A DNA stretch of 64,000 nt from Pelobacter seleniigenes DSM 18267 (GCF_000711225.1 NZ_JOMG01000005.1:62001-126000), one strand, 5' to 3'; positions 17,823 through 26,643 are shown, numbered from the stretch's first letter. Numbers and translations: made by a program. The notes: a model not told the origin generated them from the letters alone.

Positions 17823-20120
17823 GCTCTGGCGGCGAAAAAGGGTCGGATCAATCCCGCTGCGGTCGAGCATCCGATAAAATGTCCGCCGTGGGATGTCCGC
17901 CAGTTTTGCGGCCGCCGACACATTGCCTCCGGTTTGTTTTAAAAACTGGATGGCGAGATCCTTTTCCACTTTCTCAAATTGATCATTCCTTTGCTGACGC
18001 AGGCTGTTGGAGACCTCTTTGGGCCCTTCCTGCGGGCTGTCCTGAGCCAGGTTGGCAAAGGCCATGGGGAGCTGGTCCAGGTGAATACTGTTGTCGTGGG
18101 ACAGGACAATGGCCCGCTCAATGATATTCTGCAGCTCGCGGATATTGCCTGGCCAGGGATAGCGTTCAAGGGCTCTCCTGGCGTATTCGTCAATGCTGTG
18201 GACATTTTTATTCAGCCGCTTCGCCGAAGTGTTCAGGAAATGATCAACCAGTTGCGGTATTGAGGAACTGCGATTTCGCAACGGTGGCAAGGTGATGGTA
18301 AAAACATTGAGGCGATAGAACAGATCTTCCCGGAACCAACCATTGCTGACACCTTCTTCAAGCTGGCGGTTGGTTGCGGCGATGACCCGGACGTCGACCT
18401 TGATGATATTGTTGCTGCCGACCGGTTTGATCTCGCCGTTGTCGAGGACCCGTAACAGTTCGGCTTGTAGTTTGGGAGTAATGTCGCCGATTTCATCGAG
18501 GAAAATGGTTCCCCCGTCTGCCGTTTCAAAGAGGCCTTTTTTGTCGGTGATGGCTCCGGTAAAGGAGCCTTTCATGTGGCCGAACAGCTCACTCTCCAGC
18601 AGATTGTCAGTCAGAGTGGTGCAGTTGACCGTCACCATCGGTTTGTCGGCGCGCTGGCTCGCTTCGTGAATGGCTCGGGCAGTCAACTCCTTGCCAGTAC
18701 CGCTTTCACCGCGGATCAACACCGTGGTCGGGGTCGGACCGACCTGTTGAATCATGTGCAGGACCCCTTGGGTGTGTTGGTCATTGCCGATGATGCGGGT
18801 GTTGCCGTATTCCTGGTCAAGAGCGCGCCGCGCCAGTTCGTACTTCTGTTCCAGCTGTGAGCGGTCCTTTTCCAGACGATGGATAGAGTAGGGCAGGCAC
18901 ATACGGATATCTGCCAGGCCCTGATAGACAGCCACGGCATGTTCCCGACAGGTCGGGTAGCCGCAGCTGCCGCAATTCAGTTCATCCTGCTCTTCAAATT
19001 TGTCGGTCTCCAGCAGGATGCGTTTGATGGTCTCCCCGCTGGGGCGCTCCGGCTGGCGTGATTTGTTGGCAAAAACCCGGTCCAGTTTGAGATTTGGAGA
19101 TTCCTGTAGATAGTGCGGAGCGGTATCGTAACTGATCTCCTGCTGCTGGTATTCGATGATCAGATTTCTTTTGGAGAATGAAGTCAGGCGATTGGTCCGG
19201 GCCGGGCCGCAAATGCAGCCCCCTTTGCAGAAGCGGACATCGACATAGCGCGGTGATATCCGCCCGGCAGCCAGGTCGCGAATGATCTCCAGGCTGTTTT
19301 CCTCGCCAACCGTTGAAATATAGTGAGGATTAAGGCCGTTGTTTTCGATTCCGAAATTGTTGAACGGGCCGCCGATAATCGAAAAGCTGCGGCCGATACT
19401 GGTTGGGCGCCCCGACATCGGGGTCCTTTTGAGCCGCTGCGGGTCAATCTTTTGGCGTTTGAACATGACGTTCAGCTCACTATAGGTCAGCACGGTATCG
19501 ATGGCTCCGGTAACCGGTTCAGCGGTCACCTCAAATTTGCCACCGATGCACGAACTGATATAGACCACCCGAACCCGGCTGCCGCGGCTGGCTTTGATGA
19601 AGCGGCCGATGGCGATCATCGGGGAGACCACCGGAACCAGGTATTTCAACAGTTGGGGGTAGTGGCGTTCGACCAGGTCGACGATGGTTGGGCAATGGCT
19701 TGACAGAAGAGGCTGGCCCGGGTTTGCGGCGATAGCTTTGCGGTATTCTCCGGAGATCAACTCGACGCCGGCGGACCCTTCAAGGACTTCGTCGAAGCCG
19801 AGCTGTTTTAGCGCCGTGACCATTCTTTCCGGATGGAGGTCGTGGAAAAAAGCCGCAAAAGAACAGCCGAGAACTGCGACGGTCGGATCGTTGCTGTGCA
19901 GATGGTCTTCCGTTTCCTTGGTGGCATCAATGATGACCTTGGCCTTTTGCGAACAGCTTTGCACGCATTTGCCACAGCCGATACAGCGATGGGTGATGAT
20001 CTCGGCGCAATCTTCAAAGATCCCGATGGCCTTGGTCGGGCAGTTGCGGACACAGGCGTAGCAGATTCGGCAGCGTTCACGAATGGTGGAAATCGGGCCG
20101 TTGACTTCTTTTAAGGTCAT
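17820..20120 (-). CDS. [FeFe]-hydrogenase-like sensor fused to a sigma-54 activator
   Basis: The 766-residue protein has, in order: two [4Fe-4S] ferredoxin motifs (Cys17/20/23/27 and Cys46/49/52/56); an [FeFe]-hydrogenase large-subunit domain (about 80-310); an Fe-S domain with CxxCxxxxC (Cys383/386/391, Cys408); a sigma-54 AAA+ domain (Walker A GESGTGKE 471-478, contact loop GSFTGA 518-523, Walker B GGTIFLDEIGD); and a C-terminal Fis-type helix-turn-helix. H-cluster ligands are present as SHCP (Cys143), SSCIGGKFE (Cys191, Lys195) and FCKGGC (Cys298, Cys302). The proton-relay cysteine of catalytic enzymes (TSCCP) is His142 here, as expected for a sensor. ATG 20120 is chosen over 20174 because GGAG lies 8 nt before it. 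Confidence 0.88.
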   Translation of the reverse strand: MTLKEVNGPISTIRERCRICYACVRNCPTKAIGIFEDCAEIITHRCIGCGKCVQSCSQKAKVIIDATKETEDHLHSNDPTVAVLGCSFAAFFHDLHPERMVTALKQLGFDEVLEGSAGVELISGEYRKAIAANPGQPLLSSHCPTIVDLVERHYPQLLKYLVPVVSPMIAIGRFIKASRGSRVRVVYISSCIGGKFEVTAEPVTGAIDTVLTYSELNVMFKRQKIDPQRLKRTPMSGRPTSIGRSFSIIGGPFNNFGIENNGLNPHYISTVGEENSLEIIRDLAAGRISPRYVDVRFCKGGCICGPARTNRLTSFSKRNLIIEYQQQEISYDTAPHYLQESPNLKLDRVFANKSRQPERPSGETIKRILLETDKFEEQDELNCGSCGYPTCREHAVAVYQGLADIRMCLPYSIHRLEKDRSQLEQKYELARRALDQEYGNTRIIGNDQHTQGVLHMIQQVGPTPTTVLIRGESGTGKELTARAIHEASQRADKPMVTVNCTTLTDNLLESELFGHMKGSFTGAITDKKGLFETADGGTIFLDEIGDITPKLQAELLRVLDNGEIKPVGSNNIIKVDVRVIAATNRQLEEGVSNGWFREDLFYRLNVFTITLPPLRNRSSSIPQLVDHFLNTSAKRLNKNVHSIDEYARRALERYPWPGNIRELQNIIERAIVLSHDNSIHLDQLPMAFANLAQDSPQEGPKEVSNSLRQQRNDQFEKVEKDLAIQFLKQTGGNVSAAAKLADIPRRTFYRMLDRSGIDPTLFRRQS

Positions 20121-20145
20121 GCTGATTCTCCGGACAGATGAATTC

Positions 20146-20182
20146 TGTGCCGGATCGTGCCATTTGTGGCACAATGTGTCAA
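20146..20182 (-). promoter_or_regulatory. Promoter with overlapping palindrome upstream of the hydrogenase-like regulator
   Basis: On the minus strand a perfect TTGACA (20182-20177) is followed after 17 bases by CACGAT (20159-20154), a weak -10. The spacer holds a perfect palindrome GTGCCA-N4-TGGCAC (20157-20172). A flanking TGTGCCGG and TGTGTC match the cluster at 17773-17810, in the same order. The overlap suggests autoregulation, probably repression by occupancy. A sigma-54 reading (TGGCAC followed by GGCAC) has a spacing one base short and is less likely. Confidence 0.5.
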
Positions 20183-20204
20183 GCTGGCTTTTGCCGAAAT
20201 CCTC

Positions 20205-21185
20205 TCAGCTGATTCGAAAGCGGCCGACCTGCTCATGAAAATGGCAGGCGGACAGGTGGTTGGGACCAATCTCGGTCAACGGTGGGGATTGTTGTTGACA
20301 GATCATCTGGGCATAGGGGCAGCGCGGGTGAAAATAACAGCCGCTCGGGGGGTGCACCGGAGAGGGGATTTCCCCGCTCAGCGCGGCCGGGCGGGGGTGG
20401 CCAGGATCCGGAACCGGTACGGCATTGAGCAGCGCCTCGGTATATGGGTGGCGAGGCTTGAGATACAGCTCGTCTGCATTTGCCAGTTCGACAATCCGCC
20501 CCAGATACATGACGGCGATGCGGTCGCTGACATGCTCGATGACCGCCAGGTCATGGGCGATAAACAGGTAGCTCAGGCCGTGTTCGTTCTTAATCTCCTG
20601 CAGCAGATTCAGAATCTGCGCCTGCACCGATAAGTCGAGGGCGGAGACCGCTTCGTCGGCAATGATAAGGTCGGGTTCAACGGCCAGGGCTCTGGCGATA
20701 CCGACCCGTTGGCGCTGGCCACCGGAAAATTCATGGGGATAGCGATGCTCATGCTGGGCGGAAAGGCCGACTTTTTCGAGCAGTTCAATGACTTTTTCCC
20801 TGATCTGCCGGGGTGGAGCCAGGCGATGAATCTGCAATGGTTCGCTGAGGATCGCACCGACAGTCATGCGCGGATTCAGAGAAGAGAAGGGATCCTGAAA
20901 AATCATCTGCAGTCGTCGCCGGTAAGGGCGCAGTCGTCGTTCCGGAAGCTTGGTTAGATCCTCCCCAGCAAACAGCACCTCGCCCTGATCAGCCCTGAGC
21001 AGTTGCAGGATCAGTTTCCCGGTGGTGGATTTGCCGCAGCCCGACTCGCCGACCAAACCCAGGGTTTCACCCTTTTCCAATCCGAAGGAGATATCATCAA
21101 CGGCTACCAGTTGACCTTTTGTCCTGCCCAGCGGGTCGGAGACGGAGAAGCTTTTGCGCAGATTTTTGACTTCAAGTAAGGGCAT
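20205..21185 (-). CDS. Oligopeptide/dipeptide ABC transporter ATP-binding protein (DppF/OppF type)
   Basis: This 326-residue ATPase has Walker [10 protein letters not shown], the ABC signature [15 protein letters not shown], Walker B LIIADE and a C-terminal oligopeptide-type extension with a Cys-rich GCYFHPRCPYA motif. It powers uptake of peptides or nickel-like solutes together with its partner, which is encoded 4 bp upstream. No permease or binding-protein genes are in the window, so the rest of the transporter must be encoded elsewhere. Confidence 0.92.
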   Translation of the reverse strand: MPLLEVKNLRKSFSVSDPLGRTKGQLVAVDDISFGLEKGETLGLVGESGCGKSTTGKLILQLLRADQGEVLFAGEDLTKLPERRLRPYRRRLQMIFQDPFSSLNPRMTVGAILSEPLQIHRLAPPRQIREKVIELLEKVGLSAQHEHRYPHEFSGGQRQRVGIARALAVEPDLIIADEAVSALDLSVQAQILNLLQEIKNEHGLSYLFIAHDLAVIEHVSDRIAVMYLGRIVELANADELYLKPRHPYTEALLNAVPVPDPGHPRPAALSGEIPSPVHPPSGCYFHPRCPYAQMICQQQSPPLTEIGPNHLSACHFHEQVGRFRIS

Positions 21186-21189
21186 GAGC

Positions 21190-22146
21190 TTAATACCTCC
21201 AGCATCTGACCCGGTGGCCCGGTTTGATTTCCTGCAACTGTGGCACCTCGCTACCGCAGGGAGCGCAAGGGCATGGGCAACGTTCGATAAACAGGCAGCC
21301 GTCGTGCTGTTTTTTCAGATCTGGAACCTGCCCTTTGATAGTGGGCAGGCTCTGTTTGCGGTCCAGGCGGGGGACACAGTTGAGTAGCCCTTGGGTATAC
21401 GGATGCAGCGGTTCGGCAAAGATCGTGGCAACGGGGCCGGATTCGACGATTTGCCCGGCATACATGACGGCGATGTTTTCTGCGTTGCCGGCGACCACAC
21501 CCAGATCATGACTGATCAACAGGGTGGCCATTTGCCGTTGCTGTTTCAAGTCGAGCAAGAGATCCATGATCTGGGCCTGAATGGTGACGTCCAGGGCGGT
21601 CGTCGGTTCGTCGGCGATCAGCAGCTTGGGATCGCAGGCCAGGGCCATGGCGATCATGACGCGCTGGCGCTGCCCGCCGGATAACTGATGAGGGTATTCC
21701 TGCAGCCGTCGTCCTGTGTCGCTGATGCCAACCTGTTGTAACAGGCTGTCGGCTTCGCAGAGAGCGTCTTTTGCTGGCAGCCCTTTATGCAGAATGAGCA
21801 CTTCGGCGATCTGGTCGCCGATGCGCAGGACCGGATTGAGGGAGGTCATCGGTTCCTGGAAAATCATGGCGATGTCATTGCCGCGGATGCGGCGCATTTC
21901 GACCTCGGGCAGGCGCAGCAGGTTGTGGTTGTCAAGGAGGATCTCCCCACCGACAATTTTGCCGGGCTCGGGCAGCAGGCGCAGCAGTGACAACGCGGTC
22001 ATCGATTTACCACAGCCTGACTCGCCGACCAGGGCCAGTGTTTCGCCCGGATTGATGCTGAATGACACATCGTCGACAGCTTTGAGTAGTCCGTTGCGAG
22101 TGAAAAAATAGCTTTGCAGGTTGTTCACGACCAGACGTGCCGGCAT
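21190..22146 (-). CDS. Oligopeptide/dipeptide ABC transporter ATP-binding protein (DppD/OppD type)
   Basis: The 318-residue partner ATPase has Walker [11 protein letters not shown]-loop [11 protein letters not shown], signature [15 protein letters not shown], Walker [13 protein letters not shown], and the peptide-family C-terminal Cys motif ([14 protein letters not shown]). A GGAAGGA box precedes the ATG. It forms a two-gene unit with the downstream DppF-type gene. Such pairs normally sit beside two permease genes and a binding-protein gene; here the upstream neighbour is a divergent PHP phosphoesterase. Confidence 0.92.
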   Translation of the reverse strand: MPARLVVNNLQSYFFTRNGLLKAVDDVSFSINPGETLALVGESGCGKSMTALSLLRLLPEPGKIVGGEILLDNHNLLRLPEVEMRRIRGNDIAMIFQEPMTSLNPVLRIGDQIAEVLILHKGLPAKDALCEADSLLQQVGISDTGRRLQEYPHQLSGGQRQRVMIAMALACDPKLLIADEPTTALDVTIQAQIMDLLLDLKQQRQMATLLISHDLGVVAGNAENIAVMYAGQIVESGPVATIFAEPLHPYTQGLLNCVPRLDRKQSLPTIKGQVPDLKKQHDGCLFIERCPCPCAPCGSEVPQLQEIKPGHRVRCWRY

Positions 22147-22356
22147 ATGGATAAATGTCCTTCCGGAAAAATTGCTATATAGCCAATTGTCTATTCAATT
22201 GTGTACACTGTGCTGAATCAATGGTCAAGAGGAGCGCGTTAACTGCTGTTGCCCGAGTGGTTGCCGGTGAATCAGGATGCCGTGCCGGGTGGGCAGGTTT
22301 TACAAAAATATCCGAAGAGGTTGAGGTTGCAAAATAGTGAAAGAAAAGATGGTTTC

Positions 22357-23238
22357 ATGAACAGGTCCTATGTCGATCTGCATGTCCATTCGACCTGTTC
22401 CGACGGTTATCTGACACCGGAGGAAGTCATTGCGGCGGCGGCCCGTTGCGGTCTGGCCGCTATTGCGCTGGCCGATCATGACAATATCGATGGGGTAGCG
22501 CGCGCCATGCAGGCCGGCACTGCGTGCGGGGTTGAAGTTTTAACCGCGGTTGAGCTGTCGACCCAGTGGTTCGAATTCTCCGACATGCATTTGCTGGGGT
22601 ATGGCTTTGACCTGGAGGACCCTTATCTGGCCAGGGCGCTGGCCGAATTTCAGTCTTTCCGACTGAACCGGAATCTGCAGATTGTCGAACGGGTCAATGA
22701 AAAATTACGCGTTGAAAATCGTCAGCCTCTTGATCCGGAGCGGGTCCGTCTTCTTGCCGGCGGGAGCATCGGTCGTCCGCATATCGCCCAAGCCCTGCGC
22801 GAAGCAGGGGTTGTTGATGGGAATGAGCAGGCTTTCGAACGTTATCTGGTCCCCTGTAATGTCCCTAAACGGTATTTTCCTGCCGATGAAGCCATCAACC
22901 TGATTCATGGTTGCGGCGGGATCGTCGTGCTGGCTCACCCTCCCTATGTGACGCGAGAACGAAGAGGTTTGGAACGGCTGGTGGCTGACCTGGTTCAACA
23001 GGGACTTGATGGTATCGAAGCATATAATAACGGTTCCGGTCTGGAAGAGACTGATCATTTGATCAAGCTGGCCCGGCAGCACGGCCTGGTCGTCACCGGC
23101 GGCTCGGATTTTCATGGCGACCCGGGTTCTCAGGTACGCATCGGCCGCGGGGTGCGCGGGATTCGCGTCCCTTATTCCTGTGTCACGGAAGTCCGTGCCT
23201 GTCTGGACAGTCGCAGTAAGCTGGTCGAGAACAGATAG
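22357..23238 (+). CDS. PHP-domain phosphoesterase (nucleoside bisphosphatase / RNase AM-like)
   Basis: This 293-residue protein begins with the PHP signature DLHVHSTCSDG, followed by ALADHDNIDG, then VLAHPPYV and a terminal GGSDFHGD, giving the His/Asp metal-binding set of the PHP superfamily. The closest characterised relatives are the 3',5'-nucleoside bisphosphate phosphatase and RNase AM (YciV) group. The reading frame extends upstream to 22249, but homology starts at the Met at 22357; the ribosome-binding site is weak at either position. The gene is probably monocistronic. Confidence 0.85.
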   Translation: MNRSYVDLHVHSTCSDGYLTPEEVIAAAARCGLAAIALADHDNIDGVARAMQAGTACGVEVLTAVELSTQWFEFSDMHLLGYGFDLEDPYLARALAEFQSFRLNRNLQIVERVNEKLRVENRQPLDPERVRLLAGGSIGRPHIAQALREAGVVDGNEQAFERYLVPCNVPKRYFPADEAINLIHGCGGIVVLAHPPYVTRERRGLERLVADLVQQGLDGIEAYNNGSGLEETDHLIKLARQHGLVVTGGSDFHGDPGSQVRIGRGVRGIRVPYSCVTEVRACLDSRSKLVENR

Positions 23239-23244
23239 CGGGCT

Positions 23245-23270
23245 GACTGCTCAGCTTTCGGTCAGCAGTC
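23245..23270. repeat. Inverted repeat between convergent PHP and crotonase genes
   Basis: GACTGCT (23245-23251) and AGCAGTC (23264-23270) form a perfect 7-bp stem in the 23-bp gap and the start of the convergent gene end. No T-run follows, so termination is possible but unproven. Confidence 0.35.
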
Positions 23271-24044
23271 CTTCCAGGTCGGGGTCCGTTTTTCAAGAAA
23301 AGCCTGCATCCCTTCCTTCTGATCATGAGTGGCAAAGCACAGGGCAAACAGCTCGGCCTCGTAATGAAATGCTTTATCGATGGTCATTTCCATGCCGTTA
23401 TCGACCGCCTGCTTGATCAGGCGGACGGCGGACTGCGATTTGCCGGCGATCTTCTGCGCCATGGCCCAGGCGCTATCGAGGAGTTGTTCCGCCGGAACCA
23501 CCTGGTTGACCAGTCCGAGTTCTTTCGCTTCAGTCGCGCAGAGCATGTCTCCAGTCAGCATCAGTTCTTTCGCCTTGCCTTTACCCACCAGCCGCGGCAA
23601 CCGTTGGGTTCCGCCCCAGCCGGGAATGATTCCCAGCTTGACTTCCGGTTGCCCCAGCTTGGCGCCCTCGGCCGCAATCCTGATGTCGCAGGCCAGGGCG
23701 AGTTCGCAACCGGCGCCAAGAGCATAGCCATTGATTGCGGCGATAAAGATTTTTTGGCCGAATTCGATAGCGTTGAAAAGTTGCTGTGCTTTGCGGACGA
23801 CTTCCCTGGCTTCCAGTGGCCCCAGCGGCTGCATAGCCGCAATATCGCCCCCAGCGACAAAAGCTTTTGCTCCGGCCCCGGTGATAATGACAACTTTTAC
23901 CGCGGGGTCTGCCTGCAATTCTGCGACCTGTTCGGCTAATTCGCTCAGAATCGCGGGGCTCAGGGAGTTGAGGGTTTGCGGTTGGTTGATGGTAAGAGTG
24001 GTGATGCCGTCTTTGCTGCTGACCAGCAGGTGTTGGCTGCTCAT
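23262..24044 (-). CDS. Enoyl-CoA hydratase/isomerase (crotonase family)
   Basis: The 260-residue protein carries the crotonase oxyanion-hole segment AFVAGGDIAAM and the block GYALGAGCELALACDIRIA, with the catalytic glutamates in GCELALACD and in GQPEVKLGIIPGWGGTQRL both present. It should hydrate short-chain enoyl-CoAs, for example crotonyl-CoA. A GGAGG box precedes the ATG. No other beta-oxidation or butyrate genes are adjacent; the nearest upstream genes encode an aminotransferase and a peptidase. Confidence 0.9.
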   Translation of the reverse strand: MSSQHLLVSSKDGITTLTINQPQTLNSLSPAILSELAEQVAELQADPAVKVVIITGAGAKAFVAGGDIAAMQPLGPLEAREVVRKAQQLFNAIEFGQKIFIAAINGYALGAGCELALACDIRIAAEGAKLGQPEVKLGIIPGWGGTQRLPRLVGKGKAKELMLTGDMLCATEAKELGLVNQVVPAEQLLDSAWAMAQKIAGKSQSAVRLIKQAVDNGMEMTIDKAFHYEAELFALCFATHDQKEGMQAFLEKRTPTWKDC

Positions 24045-24139
24045 CGGGACAAACCTCCGCTTTTTGCCGCGAGCTGCGCCGCGGGCAGTCAGTTCACAGA
24101 ATTTAATGAGGGTTGAGCCTCAGCTTTCACCTTAAGGGC

Positions 24140-24166
24140 ACGGATGCGCAAAAGGTGCGCATCCGT
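24140..24166. repeat. Perfect 10-bp inverted repeat downstream of the aminotransferase
   Basis: ACGGATGCGC (24140-24149) and GCGCATCCGT (24157-24166) are perfectly inverted with a 7-base loop. It lies between the aminotransferase stop and the crotonase start, both on the minus strand. There is no T-run, so it may be a transcript-stabilising or U-less terminator hairpin. Confidence 0.5.
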
Positions 24167-24193
24167 TACTTGCTGCTGGTCGCATGCGGCCGG

Positions 24194-25351
24194 CTAGATG
24201 GCCTGGAAACGTTTGATGACCTGGGGGATCCGGTCTGTATCGATATTTCCGAAGGCCAGGCGCAAATAACCTTCAAGCCCGGGGCCAAAAGCTTCGCCGG
24301 GCAAGCAGATCAGGTGGTGCTGTTCCGCCAGTCGTTTGGTCGCCTGCCGGCCGGTGAGATCTTTCCAGGGGTGTCTGATCCAGGCGAAGAAGGATCCGCT
24401 GGCGGCGAGTTCAAACTCAAGGCCGGCGGCCAGGAACTGCTTCTTGAAGCTGTCGTGGCGCGCCTTCATCATCCTGCAGTTGTCCGCGACCCAGGCGTCC
24501 AGGTTGCGACAGCCGTACTGGAGGGCCAGCTGGGCCGGCCGGGACTGGCAGACCACCATGCTGTCCTGCAGTTTCAGGGCCTGTTCGACGACCGCTGCAG
24601 CGGCAAGCAGCGCCCCGCAGCGCAGACCGGTCAGGGCGAAGGTTTTGCCAAATGAGGCCAGGTGAATGAAGTGCTGCGACCAATCGGCTCTGGTCAACAG
24701 GTTGTGGGGCTGCTGGCCGACAAAAGCGTTGTAGGTTTCATCGAGGATCAGGGTGACGTTATGGGCGGCGGCAAGCTCGAACAATTGCTCAATCCCGGCG
24801 GCCGGCACCACCGCGCCAGTGGGATTACTCGGCGTGACCAGCAGGATAGCCCTGGTTTTCGAGGTTATCAGGCGGGCGATGGTTGCCAGCTCGGGTTGCC
24901 CCTGACTGGCGGGCTGGAACGGGGCGAACACGGCTTTGATGCCGAGGGATTGCAGCGCCATGAGGTGGTCAAAATAAGCGGGCAGCTGGACAATGACCTC
25001 ATCGCCGGGACGGCACAGGCTGACGATGGCCAGCCAGAAGGCCTGGCTGGCACCGATGGTCAGACAGAGCTGGGCCGGGTCCGGAGTGCTCTGGTAATGC
25101 CGTCCATACCAGCGAGCCACCTCGGCACGGACTTCCGGCAGCCCCTCGTCAGGGCTGTATTTGAAGGTTAGCGGATCTTCCAGGCAACCCTGCAGGTATT
25201 TGATAAGCTCGGCCGGAGGTGCATAGCTGGGGATCGCCTGGCAAAGATCGAGAAGCGGCTTTTCTGCAGTAAACTGCCTGTTTTCAATCCACTTTTTGAC
25301 CTCTGTAATCGGTGGCGGCTGGACCTGTATGACTTGCGGCGAGATTTTCAT
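24194..25351 (-). CDS. Class I/II PLP-dependent aminotransferase
   Basis: This 385-residue enzyme has the fold-type I pattern: TPSNPTGAVVP, the PLP-binding Asp in LILDETYNAF, the Schiff-base lysine in LASFGKTFALTGLRCG, and the C-terminal carboxylate-binding arginine in GYLRLAFGN. The reading frame extends to 25426, but the ATG at 25351, 4 bp after the stop of the upstream peptidase gene, gives the usual family N-terminus and suggests translational coupling. The amino-acid specificity is not readable; relatives include aspartate/aromatic aminotransferases. Confidence 0.88.
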   Translation of the reverse strand: MKISPQVIQVQPPPITEVKKWIENRQFTAEKPLLDLCQAIPSYAPPAELIKYLQGCLEDPLTFKYSPDEGLPEVRAEVARWYGRHYQSTPDPAQLCLTIGASQAFWLAIVSLCRPGDEVIVQLPAYFDHLMALQSLGIKAVFAPFQPASQGQPELATIARLITSKTRAILLVTPSNPTGAVVPAAGIEQLFELAAAHNVTLILDETYNAFVGQQPHNLLTRADWSQHFIHLASFGKTFALTGLRCGALLAAAAVVEQALKLQDSMVVCQSRPAQLALQYGCRNLDAWVADNCRMMKARHDSFKKQFLAAGLEFELAASGSFFAWIRHPWKDLTGRQATKRLAEQHHLICLPGEAFGPGLEGYLRLAFGNIDTDRIPQVIKRFQAI

Positions 25352-25355
25352 GGCA

Positions 25356-26489
25356 TCAGGCCCGACGAATAATTTCAACCAGAAGTTCGCTGACTTTGAC
25401 CATGTCGTCAACGGCGACCTGTTCATTGACGGTATGGACTTTGTTCATACCGCAGCCGACGATGACCATTTCGATGCCATGGCTGTTGAAAATGTTGGCG
25501 TCGGAGCCACCGCCGGCGGAGTGGATCGCCTGCGGGCGGCCGAGGCTGGTGCCGGCTTCTTTGATCAGCTTGATGATACCGGCGTCCTCAGCAACGCTCA
25601 TGGAAGGATAATCTTCATGCAGCTCCATGGCCATTGAGGCTTGAATGTCAGCTGCTTCCATCTGGCTGGAGGCCTGCAAGACCTCTTCTTCGACAATGCG
25701 AATGATCTGCTCGGTCAGCTCTCGTAATTTTTCAGGATTGTGGCTGCGGACCTCGCCGAGCAGGTTGACGGTCTTGGGGATAATGTTGATGGCCTGCCCG
25801 CCGTTGAACAGGCCGATATTGGCGGTGGTCTCCTGATCGATGCGGCCCAGGGGCATTTTGGCGACGGCCCGGGCAGCAATCTGGATAGCAGAAATTCCCT
25901 GCTCGGGACAGATTCCGGCGTGCGCCTCACGGCCGAAAATATCGATTTTGAAACGATTGGCGGCCGGAGCCCGATTGATAACGAGATCCGTTCCACTGGT
26001 GTCCATGGCGATGCCGCGTTTTCCTTTAAGCTTGCTGAATACCAGGTTCTTGGCACCCAGTAAACCCTGTTCCTCACAGATGGTGATGACCAGCTCAAGG
26101 GGGACATGGGGTATCTTCTGCTCGCGAAGAACCTCAATCGCTTCAATGATTTCGGTTAGGCCGGCCTTGTCATCAGAGCCGAGAATGGTATCCCCGGCGC
26201 TGGTGAAGATACCGTCTTTAAGCACCGGTTGGACATTTTCCGCCGGAGTCACGGTATCCATATGACCGGACAGGATCAGCGGCTCGCCACTCTTGCTGCC
26301 GGGAATCCGGGCGATCAGGTTGTTGGCAGTGCTGCCGATGACAGCACCGGCCTCATCATATTCAATTTCGGCTCCCAGGGCGGTTAAGCGTTGTTCCAGG
26401 TATGCAGCGATCTCCGCCTCTGCAAAAGAAGGGCTGTCGATAGCGGCTTGTTTGCTGAATTCATCACATATGCGTTGTCTGTTTATCAT
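25356..26489 (-). CDS. M20-family zinc peptidase (peptidase T-like)
   Basis: The 377-residue protein has the dinuclear-zinc residues of the M20 family: SGHMDTV (His, catalytic Asp), LGSDDKAG (bridging Asp), ICEEQGLLGAKNL (catalytic and metal Glu), and a late HSAGGGSDANIF. The dimerisation domain is inserted in the middle. Length and motifs are close to tripeptidase PepT-type proteins annotated in Geobacter relatives. An AAGGAC box precedes the ATG. It is probably co-transcribed with the aminotransferase that follows, which would fit peptide and amino-acid use. Confidence 0.88.
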   Translation of the reverse strand: MINRQRICDEFSKQAAIDSPSFAEAEIAAYLEQRLTALGAEIEYDEAGAVIGSTANNLIARIPGSKSGEPLILSGHMDTVTPAENVQPVLKDGIFTSAGDTILGSDDKAGLTEIIEAIEVLREQKIPHVPLELVITICEEQGLLGAKNLVFSKLKGKRGIAMDTSGTDLVINRAPAANRFKIDIFGREAHAGICPEQGISAIQIAARAVAKMPLGRIDQETTANIGLFNGGQAINIIPKTVNLLGEVRSHNPEKLRELTEQIIRIVEEEVLQASSQMEAADIQASMAMELHEDYPSMSVAEDAGIIKLIKEAGTSLGRPQAIHSAGGGSDANIFNSHGIEMVIVGCGMNKVHTVNEQVAVDDMVKVSELLVEIIRRA

Positions 26490-26643
26490 TGCTTGGTGTC
26501 CTTGTCTTTTTTGGTTGGTTTGCTTATGTTATCCGGCCGTTATTCATCTGGCAAATAAATTGGCTGACAGCCTGAAAAAAACCACCAGCCGATTGACCGA
26601 AGGAGTGTTTTTGAGTTGTGTGATCACTGGCGAAGATCGCTAC

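Noticed and set aside
17466-17942. Short open frames on the plus strand between ptsP and the regulator
   Set aside because: They lack ribosome-binding sites and homology and overlap the small RNA, its terminator and the palindromes.
20149-20172. Sigma-54 promoter for the hydrogenase-like regulator (TGGCAC followed by GGCAC)
   Set aside because: The -12 GC would be one base too close to the -24 GG, and sigma-54 is strict about this spacing. The sigma-70 reading fits better.
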